A stretch of DNA of 64,000 nt from Ancylobacter koreensis (GCF_023016525.1 NZ_JALKCG010000009.1:59023-123022); one strand, 5' to 3'. Shown: positions 1-9,946, counted from the stretch's first letter. The notes: generated by a model from the letters alone, not told the origin. Translations and numbers: made by a program.

Positions 1-1379
1 CGACGTTGAAGCCGCTCTTCGCCCTTGCGGTGGGCGCCGGCCTGGCGGACCTGACCGATTCTCTGGAGCGGCGCGGCGTGCCCGTGGTGGCGCTGGTGGA
101 TGACGTCGATACGCGCGCGCCGGACGCCTTTCCGCTGGAGCGCGTGCTGGCGCGGGCGAGTGCCGTGGTCTTCCCCTCCGAGGCCGCGCGCGACGCGGCG
201 CTGCGGCGGCTGCCGCAATTCGCCGGTCGCTGGCGCGTGTTCGCCATGGAGGAGCCGCTCGGCGCCGGCACCGGGCAGGTTCTGGCGCTTGGCCGCGAGG
301 TCGGCGAGGAGGTCGACAACGAGCTCGCCGTCATCCTCGCCACCTATCCCGAGCGGCTCGATGTGCTGAGCATCAAGCACGAGACCGACCCGCCCGGCGA
401 TCTCGCTCCGTTGCAGAAGCTCGAACACCAGATCTTCGAGTGGCGCAAGCGCACCCTGCTGCGCCGCCCGATCAACACGCCGCCGATGCGGCGCGACTAT
501 TCCGGCTTCCACCCGCTGATCTATGCCGAGCACCACCCGGTCGCCTGCTTCGACCAGCGCCGCTATCCGCTCGCGCACTGGCTGCAGAACGGCTGCCCGC
601 CCGGCCCGTGGGCGGTGCCGGTGACGGGGCCGCTGGACCGCCCCCGCGCCAGCCGACTCACCAGCGCGCTGCACGGGCATTTCTATTATCCCGACCTGTT
701 CCCCGAGATGCTGGAGCGCCTCTCGGTCAACGCCTCGCGGCCGGACCTCTTCCTCACCACCGATACCGCGGCGAAGGCCGAGGAGTTGCGGGCGATGACC
801 GCCGACTATCCCGCGCGGGTGCGCATCGACGTGGTGCCGAACATCGGGCGCGACATCGGCCCCTTCCTCACCGCCCTGCGCGACGTGCTGACGGGGAACG
901 ACTACGACGTCGTCTTCCACGTGCACGGCAAGAAGACCAAGGGCCGGCGGCGCGCCATCGGCGATCCCTGGCGCAATTTCCTGTGGGGGAACATGATCGG
1001 CGGCGAGCATCCGATGCTCGACACGGTGCTTGCCCTCATGGAGGCGCAGCCCGAGGTCGGGCTGGTCTATCCGGAAGACACGCACCTGCTCGACTGGGCG
1101 CTGAACAAGCCGGTCGTCGAGGAGCTTTGCGAGGATATCGGCCTTCCCGAGAAGCGCGGCAAATATGTCGACTTCCCGGTCGGCAACATGTTCGCCGCCC
1201 GGCCGGCGGCGCTGGCTCCGGCGCTGGCGCTCGACCTGCGGTGGGAGGACTACCCGGCCGAGCCGATCCCCGACGACGGCACGGTGCTGCACGGGCTGGA
1301 GCGCCTGCTGCCGGCCGTGGTGCGCAAGGCGGGCTACAGCCCCGCCGCCGTGCGCGTGCCGCATACCGGCTGGGACTGA
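1..1379 (+). CDS. RgpF-like (rhamnan synthesis F family) polysaccharide protein, 3' part
   Basis: The reading frame is open to the left edge of the window, so only the C-terminal ~457 residues are present and the true start lies upstream. The second half has the signature of the rhamnan synthesis F domain: a HGHFYYPDLF segment, then DVVPNIGRDIGPFL, VVFHVHGKKTK and a WRNFLWGNM block, followed by the FPVGNMFAARPAAL region. Family members are cytoplasmic glycosyltransferase-associated proteins of rhamnose-rich or other surface polysaccharide synthesis. The upstream part (residues 1-150 here) is not recognisable and may be the tail of a glycosyltransferase domain. It lies on the same strand as nadE, with about 50 bp between them. 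The exact sugar cannot be told from the sequence. Confidence 0.8.
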   Translation, partial: TLKPLFALAVGAGLADLTDSLERRGVPVVALVDDVDTRAPDAFPLERVLARASAVVFPSEAARDAALRRLPQFAGRWRVFAMEEPLGAGTGQVLALGREVGEEVDNELAVILATYPERLDVLSIKHETDPPGDLAPLQKLEHQIFEWRKRTLLRRPINTPPMRRDYSGFHPLIYAEHHPVACFDQRRYPLAHWLQNGCPPGPWAVPVTGPLDRPRASRLTSALHGHFYYPDLFPEMLERLSVNASRPDLFLTTDTAAKAEELRAMTADYPARVRIDVVPNIGRDIGPFLTALRDVLTGNDYDVVFHVHGKKTKGRRRAIGDPWRNFLWGNMIGGEHPMLDTVLALMEAQPEVGLVYPEDTHLLDWALNKPVVEELCEDIGLPEKRGKYVDFPVGNMFAARPAALAPALALDLRWEDYPAEPIPDDGTVLHGLERLLPAVVRKAGYSPAAVRVPHTGWD

Positions 1380-1432
1380 CGGGCGGGCGCGGGCCGATTG
1401 CGGGGCCGCGAGCGGGGCGCTAAACGACGCGC

Positions 1433-3106
1433 ATGTCTCAGGAACCCGCCGACCAGCTCCTCATCGCGCTCGCCCAACTCAACCCGGTCGTCGGCGACGT
1501 CGATGGCAACGCCGCGAAAGTCCGCGAGGCGCGTGCGCTGGCGGCCGGGCAGGGGGCCGATCTCGTCATCTTCTCCGAGCTTTTCCTGTCCGGCTACCCC
1601 CCGGAAGACCTCGTGCTGAAGCCCGCCTTCCAGGCCGCCTGCCGCCGGGCGGTGGACGCGCTCGCCGCCGAGACCGCCGATGGGGGCCCGGCGCTGCTCG
1701 TCGGGGCTCCGTGGCTCGATGGCGGGCGGCTCTACAACGCGGCGCTGCTGCTCGACGCCGGTGCCATCGCCGCCACCCGCTACAAGGTGGACCTGCCCAA
1801 TTACGGCCCGTTCGACGAGAAGCGTGTCTTCGCCGCCGGGCCGCTGCCGGGGCCGATGGCCTTTCGCGGCGTGCGCATCGGCGTGCCGATCTGCGAGGAT
1901 GTCTGGTCGCAGGACGTCATCGAGTGCCTCGCCGAGACCGGCGCCGAGATGCTGCTGGTGCCGAACGGCTCGCCCTATCGGCGCGGCGTCTATGACGAGC
2001 GCCTGAACGTCGCGGTCGCGCGCGTGGTCGAGAGCGGGCTGCCGCTCGCCTATGTGAACCAACTCGGCGGGCAGGACGAACTCGTCTTCGATGGCGGCTC
2101 CTTCGTGCTCAACGCCGACCGTTCGCTGGCGGTGCAGCTTCCCAATTTCCAGGAGCGCGTGCGCATCACCCGCTGGGAGCGCTGGGCGGATGGCTGGCGC
2201 TGCGAGGAGGGCGCGCGCGCCCCGCTGCTGCAGGACGACGAGGCGGATTACGCGGCCTGCGTGCTCGGCCTTGCCGACTATGTGGAGAAGAACGGCTTTC
2301 CCGGCGTGGTGCTCGGCCTGTCGGGCGGCATCGATTCCGCGCTGGTCGCCGCGATGGCGGTCGACGCGCTGGGGCCGTCGCGCGTCCATTGCGTGATGCT
2401 GCCCTACCGCTACACCTCGGGGGAATCGCTGGCCGATGCGGCCGGCGTCGCGCAGGCGCTGGGCGTGCGCTACGACATCGTGCCGATCGCCGCCGGGGTC
2501 GAGGCGCTGGAAGGCGCGCTGGCGCCGCTGTTCGAGGGTCACACCCGCGACGTAACGGAAGAGAACCTGCAGTCGCGCCTGCGCGGCACGCTGCTGATGT
2601 CGATCTCCAACAAGTTCGGCGCCATGGTGGTGACGACCGGCAACAAGTCGGAGATGTCGACCGGCTACGCCACGCTCTATGGCGACATGAATGGCGGCTT
2701 CAACCCGCTGAAGGACCTCTACAAGACGCAGGTCTTCCGCCTCAGTGCGCTGCGCAACCGCTGGAAGCCGGCCGGGGCGCTGGGGCCCTCGGGCGTGGTG
2801 ATCCCCGAGAACATCATTGCCAAGCCGCCGACCGCCGAGCTGCGCGAGAATCAGAAGGACCAGGACAGCCTGCCGCCCTACGACGTGCTCGACGCGGTGC
2901 TGGAGCGCCTCGTGGAGCGCGAGCTCCCCGTCGCCGACATCGTAGCGGAAGGCTTCGAGCCAGCGCTTGTGGCGCGGGTGGAGCGCCTGCTCAACATCGC
3001 CGAATACAAGCGCCGGCAGGCGGCGCCGGGCGTGAAGGTGACGCCGCGCAATTTCGGCCGCGACCGGCGCTATCCGATCACCAACAGGTTCCGCGAAGGG
3101 GGATAG
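1433..3106 (+). CDS. nadE: Glutamine-dependent NAD+ synthetase
   Basis: This is a two-domain enzyme of 557 residues that makes NAD+ from deamido-NAD+, ATP and glutamine in the cytoplasm. The N-terminal nitrilase/amidase domain (about 1-265) shows the Glu-Lys-Cys triad: E49 in FSELFLSGYPPEDL, K118 in RYKVDLPNYGPFDEK and C154 in VPICEDVW. The C-terminal synthetase domain has the ATP-binding loop LSGGIDSALV (SGGIDS at about 297-302) and the TTGNKSEMSTGY segment. The length fits the bacterial short glutamine-dependent class. The ATG chosen follows a non-coding gap and gives the domain its usual N-terminus. No operon partner is evident; a REP-like repeat follows the stop. Confidence 0.96.
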   Translation: MSQEPADQLLIALAQLNPVVGDVDGNAAKVREARALAAGQGADLVIFSELFLSGYPPEDLVLKPAFQAACRRAVDALAAETADGGPALLVGAPWLDGGRLYNAALLLDAGAIAATRYKVDLPNYGPFDEKRVFAAGPLPGPMAFRGVRIGVPICEDVWSQDVIECLAETGAEMLLVPNGSPYRRGVYDERLNVAVARVVESGLPLAYVNQLGGQDELVFDGGSFVLNADRSLAVQLPNFQERVRITRWERWADGWRCEEGARAPLLQDDEADYAACVLGLADYVEKNGFPGVVLGLSGGIDSALVAAMAVDALGPSRVHCVMLPYRYTSGESLADAAGVAQALGVRYDIVPIAAGVEALEGALAPLFEGHTRDVTEENLQSRLRGTLLMSISNKFGAMVVTTGNKSEMSTGYATLYGDMNGGFNPLKDLYKTQVFRLSALRNRWKPAGALGPSGVVIPENIIAKPPTAELRENQKDQDSLPPYDVLDAVLERLVERELPVADIVAEGFEPALVARVERLLNIAEYKRRQAAPGVKVTPRNFGRDRRYPITNRFREGG

Positions 3107-3116
3107 CTCCATCACG

Positions 3117-3209
3117 CCGTCATCCCGGACGGCCAAGGCCGATCCGGGATCGTCTGCGGAATCCGGGAGCATTGCTGGCAGGCGATCCCGGCACGTCCGG
3201 GCATGACGG
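3117..3209. repeat. REP-like intergenic palindrome, copy 1
   Basis: The element is bounded by CCGTCAT and ATGACGG and holds internal complementary arms (TCCCGGACGG, GATCCGGGATCG, GATCCCGGCACGTCCGGG). It lies in the nadE-gltX gap. Similar elements occur at 4682, 9228 and 28905, all outside genes and all bounded by TCAT and ATGACGG. This is a dispersed repeat of a kind common in Hyphomicrobiales, with no coding content. Confidence 0.75.
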
Positions 3210-3283
3210 GTGTGGATTCCTAAGGATGAGCGGCTCGCGAGAACCAAGTTGCCCGCCGCAGCCATCCCGGCGATAAGCGCGGC

Positions 3284-4639
3284 ATGTCGAGAACCACCAC
3301 GCCCCCCGTCCTGCGCTTCGCCCCGTCGCCGACCGGGCTGCTCCATGTCGGCAATGCGCGCACCGCGCTCTACAACGCGCTGTTCGCCCGGCGTGAGGGC
3401 GGCACCTTCATCCTGCGCTACGACGACACCGACACGGCGCGCTCGACGGACGCGTTCGCCGACGCCATCGCCGAGGATATCGGCTGGCTCGGCCTGCATC
3501 CCGACCGGATCGAGTACCAGTCGTGCCGGCTCGACCGCTACGACGCGGCGGTAGAGCGGCTGAAGGCTGCGGGCCGGCTTTACCCCGCCTATGAGACGGA
3601 GGAGGAGCTGGAGGCGAAGCGCCAGTCGCGGCGTCGGCGCGGCTTGCCGCCGGTCTATGACCGCGCGGCGCTGATGCTGACCGGCGCCGAGCGGGCGGTG
3701 CTGGAGGGCGAGGGGCGCCGGCCGCATTGGCGTTTCCGCCTCGACGGTCGCAAGGTCGATTGGGACGACATGGTGCGCGGCCGGCAGGGCGTCGACACCG
3801 CCACCCTCTCCGATTCCGTGCTGGTGCGCGAGGACGGCTCCTATCTCTACACGCTGACCTCCGTCGTCGACGACATCGAGATGGGCGTGACCCATGTCGT
3901 GCGCGGCGAGGACCACGTCACCAATACCGGCGTGCAGATCGAGATATTCGAGGCGCTGGGCGCCGCGCCGCCGGTGTTCGGCCATCATAATCTTCTCGTT
4001 CTGCCGAGCGGGGAGGGACTGTCGAAGCGGCTCGGCCATCTCTCGCTGCGCGCGCTGCGCGACGAGGGGGAGGAGGCGCTGGCGCTGGCGGGCCTCGCCG
4101 TGCTGACCGGCACCTCGCTTCCCGTCGAGCCGGTGGCCTCGCTCGACGAACTTGCTGCGCGCATCGACTTCGCGAAGATCTCCCGCGCCCCGGCACGCTT
4201 CGATCCCGAGGAACTGACGGCGCTCACCGCCGCGACGCTGCATCACCTGTCTTACGTAACGGTAGCTGCGCGGCTTGCCGCGCTCGGTATCGGCGGCGGG
4301 GAGGCGTTCTGGCGGGCGGTGCGCGGCAATCTCGACCGGCTGACGGACGCCGCCCGCTGGTGGCGCGTGGTGGAAGGGCCGCTTACACCCTCGATGGCGC
4401 CCGAAGACGCCGGATTCCTGCATCTGGCGGCCGATCTGCTGCCGCAGGAATGGGGCGAGGACGTCTATCCCCGCTGGATCGCTGTCCTGAAGCCGGCGAG
4501 CGGGCGTGCCGGGCGGGCGCTGTTTCACCCGCTGCGCGTGGCGCTGACCGGAGCGGAAAGCGGCCCCGAATTGAAGGCGCTGCTGCCGCTGATCGGGCGC
4601 GAGAAGGCCGCCGCGCGGCTGAGGGGCGAGGCGGCGTAG
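3284..4639 (+). CDS. gltX: Glutamyl-tRNA synthetase
   Basis: A class I aminoacyl-tRNA synthetase of 451 residues that attaches glutamate to tRNA. The HIGH-type motif is at residues 13-26 ([14 protein letters not shown]), and the KMSKS-type motif is [10 protein letters not shown] near residue 245, with Leu where many GluRS have His (KRHG). The middle holds the typical [25 protein letters not shown] block. Alphaproteobacteria usually carry two GluRS copies and lack GlnRS, so one or both also charge tRNA-Gln with Glu for GatCAB; which copy this is cannot be decided here. The start is the ATG at the first domain-consistent position after a REP-like repeat. Confidence 0.95.
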   Translation: MSRTTTPPVLRFAPSPTGLLHVGNARTALYNALFARREGGTFILRYDDTDTARSTDAFADAIAEDIGWLGLHPDRIEYQSCRLDRYDAAVERLKAAGRLYPAYETEEELEAKRQSRRRRGLPPVYDRAALMLTGAERAVLEGEGRRPHWRFRLDGRKVDWDDMVRGRQGVDTATLSDSVLVREDGSYLYTLTSVVDDIEMGVTHVVRGEDHVTNTGVQIEIFEALGAAPPVFGHHNLLVLPSGEGLSKRLGHLSLRALRDEGEEALALAGLAVLTGTSLPVEPVASLDELAARIDFAKISRAPARFDPEELTALTAATLHHLSYVTVAARLAALGIGGGEAFWRAVRGNLDRLTDAARWWRVVEGPLTPSMAPEDAGFLHLAADLLPQEWGEDVYPRWIAVLKPASGRAGRALFHPLRVALTGAESGPELKALLPLIGREKAAARLRGEAA

Positions 4640-4681
4640 GTCTGCAGAATTTCATCGTCGGATCGCGGACGTCTCAAGCGT

Positions 4682-4769
4682 CCGTCATGGCCGGGCTTGA
4701 CCCGGCCATCCACGCCTTGCTGCCGTCGTACGAAGAGGTGGATCCCCGGGTCAAGCCCGGGGATGACGG
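4682..4769. repeat. REP-like intergenic palindrome, copy 2
   Basis: This is the classic form. It opens with CCGTCATGGCCGGGCTTGAC, which contains the hairpin GCCGGG/CCCGGC. It closes with CCCCGGGTCAAGCCCGGGG and then ATGACGG. It sits between gltX and the convergent DUF2865 gene and may act as their only transcript-end structure; there is no T tract. Confidence 0.8.
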
Positions 4770-4808
4770 CCGCTCGATCGAGCCTTGAAAGCCCGACGTA
4801 ACCGGCGG

Positions 4809-5837
4809 TCAGGGCTTCTTGGCGGGAGGGGGCGTTGCGGGGCGGGGTTGGGACATTTCGCGCGAGGCGTCCTCGGTGACGACGATGTCGCCCTTGCGCA
4901 GCGTCTGGTCCTCCTGCGCGCCGAGCGCCTGCGCCCAGCTCATGCCGGCGGGGCGGCAGGAGCAGGCGGCGACGAACTGCTTCTTGAACAGCAGCGCGTT
5001 TGGCAGCGACATGTAGGGCTGGCCGTTGGCGGCGACCGCGTTCTGGATGTCCTCGCCGGGATTGCGATAGGCGAACAGGCGCGCCTCGGTGCCGGGGCAC
5101 TGGCGCTGGCACTGGGCCTCGTCGGAGCCGAACTTGGCCGGCGTCGCAGCGAAGGAGACCGGGAAGAAGAAGCCGTCGCAGGTGCGCACGCAGACGGTGC
5201 GGTAGGTCGAGACCTTCGGCATCTCCATCGGCTGCACGTCGAGCGGGCCGGCTTCCTCGCGCGGCACGCCGAACAACTGCTCGATGAAATTGCGCGGGCG
5301 CCGGTCCATGTTGCCGTAGACGCCGCGGCCGCCGCCGCCCTGGCCGAGCGCGGCCTGGTACTGCGGGCCGCAATTGTTCTGCGCCAGAGCGTAGATGAGC
5401 TGGCGGCGCTGCTCGTCATTGCCGCTGCGCTGGCCGCGCGCCTGCATCATGGTGCGGTCGAGCGCCGAGCGGGCCTGGGTCAGCCGCCGGTTGAGCGAGT
5501 CGCACTGCGGGGGAAGCTGCGGCTGGAAGATGAGGAAGCCGCGCTTGTCGCAGCCGATCTGGCGCACCTGCGCGGAGAGGTCGGCGACGTCCTGCTGCTG
5601 CTGGGCGATGGTGGCGCCGATATCGGCCTGTCCGGGCACCGGCTGGCCGTTGTCGAGCGCCGCGAGCTGGCCCTCCAGCCGGATGCAGGCGGCGGGGTCG
5701 CCGCCGCCGACGCTGCCCGGGGGATAGTCCTGCGCACGCACCAGCCCGGCGGACGCGGCAAGCGCCGCGGCGGCGAGGAGGCAGGAGGCGAGGCGCGAGG
5801 CCGGGCGCAGGGCAAGGCGGGAGGCTGGGACCATCAT
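4809..5837 (-). CDS. DUF2865 domain secreted protein
   Basis: A 342-residue exported protein of unknown function. The ATG at 5837 (or 5834) is preferred because it opens directly into a signal peptide (MMVPASRLALRP..., hydrophobic CLLAAAALAASAGLVRA, cleavage near VRAQ); a longer ORF upstream has no coding look. The C-terminal half carries the family's Cys-rich core: YRTVCVRTCDGFFFPVSF, CQRQCPG, LFAYRNPGED and FVAACSCRPAGMSWAQAL. The middle (about 60-200) is Gln/Arg-rich and probably coiled coil. The family is restricted to alphaproteobacteria; paired cysteines suggest a disulfide-bonded periplasmic domain (inference). Confidence 0.85.
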   Translation of the reverse strand: MMVPASRLALRPASRLASCLLAAAALAASAGLVRAQDYPPGSVGGGDPAACIRLEGQLAALDNGQPVPGQADIGATIAQQQQDVADLSAQVRQIGCDKRGFLIFQPQLPPQCDSLNRRLTQARSALDRTMMQARGQRSGNDEQRRQLIYALAQNNCGPQYQAALGQGGGGRGVYGNMDRRPRNFIEQLFGVPREEAGPLDVQPMEMPKVSTYRTVCVRTCDGFFFPVSFAATPAKFGSDEAQCQRQCPGTEARLFAYRNPGEDIQNAVAANGQPYMSLPNALLFKKQFVAACSCRPAGMSWAQALGAQEDQTLRKGDIVVTEDASREMSQPRPATPPPAKKP

Positions 5838-6067
5838 CAACCGGTATGCGTTGGGACGTGGGGTAGAGTTGGGCGGCGCCTGAGGCCGGTTTGCCGGAAT
5901 CGGGGCGGCGACGCAATGAGCACTGCGAGCTTGTCGAAAGTTTGAAGGCGCTTTCGTCACGGCGTGCAGCCGGTCGCGTCATTCGCTGTCATGCGGCACC
6001 AGCGCTCTTTGCGGTGACGGTGCGGCACACCATATGGCGGACGAGACGATCGGAGTTGTCACTCGCC

Positions 6068-6595
6068 ATGCCCATCCCTTTCGCGCGTGTCCTGCCGCTG
6101 CTTGCCGCCGTCCTCGCCGTCGCGCTCGGCCTTGCCGGGGCGGCGCAGGCGCAGGAGCCGGACCTTATCTTCAAGAAATCGACGGTGTGGAAGTTCCTTA
6201 CCCCGGACGACAAGCTCGCCGTCTACGGCATCGACGATCCGGTCGTGCAGGGCGTCGCCTGCCACTACACCCAGCCCGAGCGCGGCGGGGTGAAGGGGAT
6301 GCTGGGCGTGGCGGAGGAAGTATCGGATATCTCGATCGCCTGCCGGCAGATCGGCCCGATCTCGTTCAAGAGCAAGTTCGAGCAGGGCGATATCGTCTAT
6401 CGCGAGAGCCGCTCCCTGATCTTCAAGAAGATGCAGATCGTGCGCGGCTGCGATGCCAAGCGCAACGTGCTGGTCTATCTCGTCTATTCGGACCGCCTGA
6501 TCGAGGGCAGCCCGAAGAACTCGACGACCAGCGTGCCGATCATGCCGTGGGGCAATTCGGGCGAGGCGCCCCGTTGCGCGGACTACTTGAAATAA
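6068..6595 (+). CDS. creA: CreA family protein
   Basis: A 175-residue periplasmic protein of the CreA family, whose biochemical role is unknown. The start at 6068 gives a clean signal peptide (MPIPFARVLPLLAAVLAVAL, cleavage near AQAQE); upstream in-frame codons lack this look. The mature part has the family core: AVYGIDDPVVQGVACHYTQP, GGVKGMLGVAEEVSDISIAC, and FKKMQIVRGCDAKRNVLVYL. Two or three Cys suggest a disulfide. It is divergent from the DUF2865 gene and ends 9 bp from the convergent gene at 6605. Confidence 0.93.
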   Translation: MPIPFARVLPLLAAVLAVALGLAGAAQAQEPDLIFKKSTVWKFLTPDDKLAVYGIDDPVVQGVACHYTQPERGGVKGMLGVAEEVSDISIACRQIGPISFKSKFEQGDIVYRESRSLIFKKMQIVRGCDAKRNVLVYLVYSDRLIEGSPKNSTTSVPIMPWGNSGEAPRCADYLK

Positions 6596-6604
6596 GCCGC
6601 ACGC

Positions 6605-6958
6605 TCAGCGCGTGCAGGTGATCGCCACCGCGTCCTGGCAGGTGGTGCCGTAGCAGGCGGTGCGCACATTGGCCGCCGCGCTCACGCCGCCGGCCGCGTC
6701 GGAGGCGACGGCGCCGAAGCCGACCGCCTGCTGATAGTCGTGCACCCGGCACCAGGCGTCCGCCATGGCCTGCCCGCAGGCGGAGCCGGCGGCGAGGCAA
6801 GTATCCACCCCATAGCCCTCGGACGCGTCGATCAGGAAGATCCGGTCGCCCTGCGGCGCGGCGTCCTGCGCCATGGCGAGGCCGGGAGACGCGCAGAGGG
6901 CGAGGGCGAGAAGGGCGGAGCGCAGGGGGTGCATCGCGGGGAACATGACGGGGTGCAT
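6605..6958 (-). CDS. Small secreted Cys-rich hypothetical protein
   Basis: A 117-residue protein with a signal peptide (MHPLRSALLALALCASPGLA, cleavage near AMAQD). In-frame ATGs at 6958, 6946 and 6934 all precede it, and the exact start is unsure. The mature part of about 86 residues has six Cys (DTCLAAGSACGQAMADAWC, then three near the C-terminus in ACYGTTCQDAVAITC), arguing for a disulfide-bonded periplasmic protein. I do not recognise the family. It converges on creA with a 9-bp gap. Confidence 0.7.
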   Translation of the reverse strand: MHPVMFPAMHPLRSALLALALCASPGLAMAQDAAPQGDRIFLIDASEGYGVDTCLAAGSACGQAMADAWCRVHDYQQAVGFGAVASDAAGGVSAAANVRTACYGTTCQDAVAITCTR

Positions 6959-7303
6959 GGGGTGGGTCGTTGGCTGCTTGGTTAAGGCCGGGTGGCAGTT
7001 CAACGCGAATGTGGCGGAAAGGTTTGAAGCGAAAATTAAAATCTTCCGCACACCGGCCGACGCGCGACGCAAGCTGGTGATCGGGCTGGCGGAGATAGCC
7101 GCTCGCCCGCCGCCCCGTCAACGTGCTCCTGCGCGCGCAGGCTGCGTTCCGGCGGTTCTCACCGCTGGCGGCGGGCGAAGCCGGAAAGCTTTGCCGGACC
7201 GGCGCGGCGGCTTGACGCGGCCGGCCAAACGGACGACAGACGCGGCGCCGCCGCCGCATTCGGACGGCGGGATCGGACGAGACGACCGGAAGGCAAGGAC
7301 CAG
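6959..7303. other. Intergenic region between divergent 6605 gene and cysS
   Basis: About 345 bp with no credible gene. The stretch 7015-7050 is the only AT-rich part (GAAAATTAAAATCTTCC) and is the likeliest place for promoter elements. No riboswitch or T-box-like structure was recognised ahead of cysS. Confidence 0.5.
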
Positions 7304-8698
7304 ATGTCGGGCACCAACGCGCAGGCGCTTCCCGAGCTGAAGCTCTACAACACGCTCACGCGGACGAAGGAGGCTTTCGCCCCCATCGATCCGGCGGCGG
7401 TGCGCATGTATGTCTGCGGCCCCACGGTCTATGATTTCGCCCATATCGGCAATGCGCGCCCGGTGATCGTGTTCGATCTGCTCTACCGGCTGCTGCGCCA
7501 CCTCTATGGCGCCGACCACGTGAAGTATGTGCGCAACATCACGGACGTCGACGACAAGATCAACGCGCGTGCCGCCAGCGAATTCCCCGGCCTCGACCTC
7601 AACGAGGCGATCGCCAGGGTGACGTTCACCACCGAGGCGCAGTTCCACGACGACCTCGAAGCACTCGGCGTGCTGCACCCCGACGTCGAGCCGCGCGCCA
7701 CCGAGCATATCGGCGAGATGCGCCAGCTCATCGAGAGGCTGGTTGCCTCCGGCCACGCCTATGTGGCCGAGGACCACGTGCTGTTCTCGGTGCCCTCGAT
7801 GCCCGATTACGGCAAGCTCTCGCACCGTCCGCTCGACGACATGCTAGCGGGGGCGCGCGTCGATGTGGCGCCCTACAAGCAGGACCCGATGGACTTCGTG
7901 CTGTGGAAGCCCTCCAAGCCGGGCGAACCGGGCTGGCCCTCGCCGGCAGGCATCGCCGCGCCGGGGCGGCCGGGCTGGCACATCGAGTGCTCGGCGATGA
8001 GCTGGAAGCACCTCGGCGAGACCTTCGACATTCATGGCGGCGGCATCGACCTCGTCTTCCCGCACCATGAGAACGAGGTGGCGCAGTCGCGCTGCGCCTT
8101 CCATGCCAATGTCATGGCCAATGTCTGGATGCACAACGGCTTCCTGCAGGTGGAAGGCGAGAAGATGTCGAAATCGCTCGGCAACTTCATCACCATCCGC
8201 CAGCTGCTGGCGGACTGGCCGGGCGACGTGCTGCGCTTCAACATGCTGCGCACCCATTACCGCCAGCCCATCGACTGGACGCTGAAGGGGCTGGAGGAAA
8301 GCGCGAAGACGCTGGAACAGTTCTTCGACGCGGCGGCGGACGACGCCTATCCGCGGCCCGCCCCGGCGGTGCTGGAGGCGCTGGCGGACGATCTGAATAC
8401 GCCCAAGGCCATCGCCGAGATGCACGCGCTGAAGGACCATGCGGGCAAGAAGGCGCTGGCCGGCACGCTGGCCTTCCTCGGCTTCGCACCGGGGCCGCTG
8501 CGCGAGTGGCAGGCTTCGCGCGCGCCGCAGATCGCCATTTCCGAGACCGAGATCGCGACGCGCATCGAAGAGCGCATCGAGGCCCGCCGCAACCGTGACT
8601 GGGCGGCCTCCGACCGCATCCGCGACGAGCTGCTCGCGCTCGGCGTGGCGCTGAAGGACAACAAGGACGGCACCACGACATGGGAGGCGAAGCGGTGA
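7304..8698 (+). CDS. cysS: Cysteinyl-tRNA synthetase
   Basis: A class I aminoacyl-tRNA synthetase of 464 residues. The N-terminal catalytic domain has the zinc-site Cys of [19 protein letters not shown] with its HIGN motif, and the KMSKSLGNF loop is near residue 287. Further zinc-site residues appear in [11 protein letters not shown] and in [12 protein letters not shown]. The C-terminal part holds the short helical DALR-type region and a [19 protein letters not shown] tail typical of CysRS. Its stop codon overlaps the GTG start of the acetyltransferase gene by 4 bp, so the two are probably translationally coupled. Confidence 0.97.
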   Translation: MSGTNAQALPELKLYNTLTRTKEAFAPIDPAAVRMYVCGPTVYDFAHIGNARPVIVFDLLYRLLRHLYGADHVKYVRNITDVDDKINARAASEFPGLDLNEAIARVTFTTEAQFHDDLEALGVLHPDVEPRATEHIGEMRQLIERLVASGHAYVAEDHVLFSVPSMPDYGKLSHRPLDDMLAGARVDVAPYKQDPMDFVLWKPSKPGEPGWPSPAGIAAPGRPGWHIECSAMSWKHLGETFDIHGGGIDLVFPHHENEVAQSRCAFHANVMANVWMHNGFLQVEGEKMSKSLGNFITIRQLLADWPGDVLRFNMLRTHYRQPIDWTLKGLEESAKTLEQFFDAAADDAYPRPAPAVLEALADDLNTPKAIAEMHALKDHAGKKALAGTLAFLGFAPGPLREWQASRAPQIAISETEIATRIEERIEARRNRDWAASDRIRDELLALGVALKDNKDGTTTWEAKR

Positions 8699-9198
8699 GT
8701 GCGCCACCCGCCGCCGCCCTGCGCCCGGCGCTGCCTGGCGACACGCCCGTGCTCGCCGCTATCGCCGAAGCGGCGATCCTCGGCCTCACCGGCGAGGATT
8801 ACGACCAGGACCAGCAGGAAGCCTGGGCGGCGGCTGCGTCCGACGAGGAAGCGCTGGCCGCCCGGCTTGAAGGTCAGCTCGTGCTGGTGGCGACGCGCGG
8901 CGGCGATCCCGCCGGCTTCGTCGCGCTGAAGGACAACCAGCTCGTCGACATGCTCTACGTCCACCCCGACGTGGCGGGCGAGGGCATCGGCGCGCTGCTG
9001 TGCGAGGCGGTGGAGAAGCTGGCGGCCGCGCGCGGCGCCAAGAGCCTGACGGTGGACGCCAGCGACACCGCGCTCGGCTTCTTCCAGCAGCGCGGCTACG
9101 TGCCCATGCGCCGCAACACCGTGCAGCGCGGCGGCGTCTGGCTGGCGAATACGACGATGGAGAAGACGCTCGGCGCGCCGGAAGGCCCGGTGCACTGA
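8695..9198 (+). CDS. GNAT family N-acetyltransferase
   Basis: A 167-residue acetyl-CoA-dependent N-acetyltransferase of unknown substrate. The acetyl-CoA loop region is [20 protein letters not shown], followed by the typical [20 protein letters not shown] motif. A GTG at 8695 is chosen because it overlaps the cysS stop (GTGA) and has a strong GGGAGG ribosome site 7 bp upstream; an ATG at 8680 is in frame but falls just before that ribosome site and would lengthen the overlap to 19 bp. The arrangement suggests co-expression with cysS. Confidence 0.9.
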   Translation: MSAPPAAALRPALPGDTPVLAAIAEAAILGLTGEDYDQDQQEAWAAAASDEEALAARLEGQLVLVATRGGDPAGFVALKDNQLVDMLYVHPDVAGEGIGALLCEAVEKLAAARGAKSLTVDASDTALGFFQQRGYVPMRRNTVQRGGVWLANTTMEKTLGAPEGPVH

Positions 9199-9227
9199 GC
9201 AGCGGGGCGGCGTTTCGGCATATTGCG

Positions 9228-9316
9228 CCGTCATGGCCGGGCTTGTCCCGGCCATCCACGTCTTATCCCGATCAGACCTCAGTCATGGATCCCCGGGCCA
9301 AGCCCGGGGATGACGG
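9228..9316. repeat. REP-like intergenic palindrome, copy 3
   Basis: Nearly the same as copy 2: CCGTCATGGCCGGGCTTGTC at the left, GATCCCCGGGCCAAGCCC and ATGACGG at the right, with a variable centre. It lies between the acetyltransferase gene and the convergent LOG-family gene. Confidence 0.8.
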
Positions 9317-9334
9317 TGTGCGGCGGGTGCGCCC

Positions 9335-9946
9335 TCACATCCGGTCGAGCACGCGCTCCTCGGCGTCGCCGTGCAGGTCCATCGGGCTCAGCGGCGCCAC
9401 CGCCGCGTTCAGCTTGGGCAGTACGGTGCGCACATTGTGCGCCACCAGCAGCTTGACCGGCCGGGCCACGTTGACGAAGCCGGTGGACTGCATGTGGTCC
9501 AGCAGGGTCAGCAGCGGGTCCCAGAAGCCGGCGACGTTGAGCGCCATCACCGGCTTGGAATGGCGGTTGAGCTGCACCCAGGTGAGCTGCTCGATCAACT
9601 CCTCCAGCGTGCCGATGCCGCCGGGCAGGGCGATGAAGGCATCCGCCCGCTCGAACATCAGCCGCTTGCGCTCATGCATGTCGCGCGTGACGATCAGCTC
9701 GTGGGCATGCTCGAACGCCTGCTCCTTGCCGATCAGGAAGTCCGGGATGATGCCCGTGACCATGCCGCCGGCCTCGGCGCAGGCGCGGGCGGTCGCGCCC
9801 ATCAGCCCGACCCCGCCCCCGCCATAGATCAGCCGGATGCCCTCGGCGGCGAACAGCCGGCCGAGCTCGACCGCAGTTTCCATATAGATGGCGTCGGCTC
9901 CCGGAGCCGCGCCGCAATACACGCATACGCTCTTTATCTTCGTCAT
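9335..9946 (-). CDS. LOG family protein (cytokinin riboside 5'-monophosphate phosphoribohydrolase-like)
   Basis: A Rossmann-fold protein of 203 residues. The family cleaves ribose-5-phosphate from nucleoside 5'-monophosphates, releasing free base (cytokinins in plants, other purine derivatives in bacteria). Visible motifs are IKSVCVYCGAAPG at the N-terminus, LIYGGGGVGLMG, the catalytic-loop Glu/Arg region RKRLMFERADAFIALPGG, and the signature PGGIGTLEELIEQLTW. The ATG at 9946 is chosen because it directly precedes the conserved N-terminal strand; the upstream 31 in-frame codons look non-coding. It is divergent from the ArsR regulator. Confidence 0.92.
   Translation of the reverse strand: MTKIKSVCVYCGAAPGADAIYMETAVELGRLFAAEGIRLIYGGGGVGLMGATARACAEAGGMVTGIIPDFLIGKEQAFEHAHELIVTRDMHERKRLMFERADAFIALPGGIGTLEELIEQLTWVQLNRHSKPVMALNVAGFWDPLLTLLDHMQSTGFVNVARPVKLLVAHNVRTVLPKLNAAVAPLSPMDLHGDAEERVLDRM

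Noticed and set aside
1334..4528. A 1064-codon minus-strand frame across nadE and gltX
   Set aside because: Both plus-strand genes have complete catalytic motifs. The antisense product is Arg/Ala/His-rich with no domain; a GC-rich codon artefact.
4785..5945. A 386-codon plus-strand frame opposite the DUF2865 gene
   Set aside because: The minus frame has a signal peptide and the DUF2865 Cys pattern; the plus one is low-complexity Ala/Arg/Gly.
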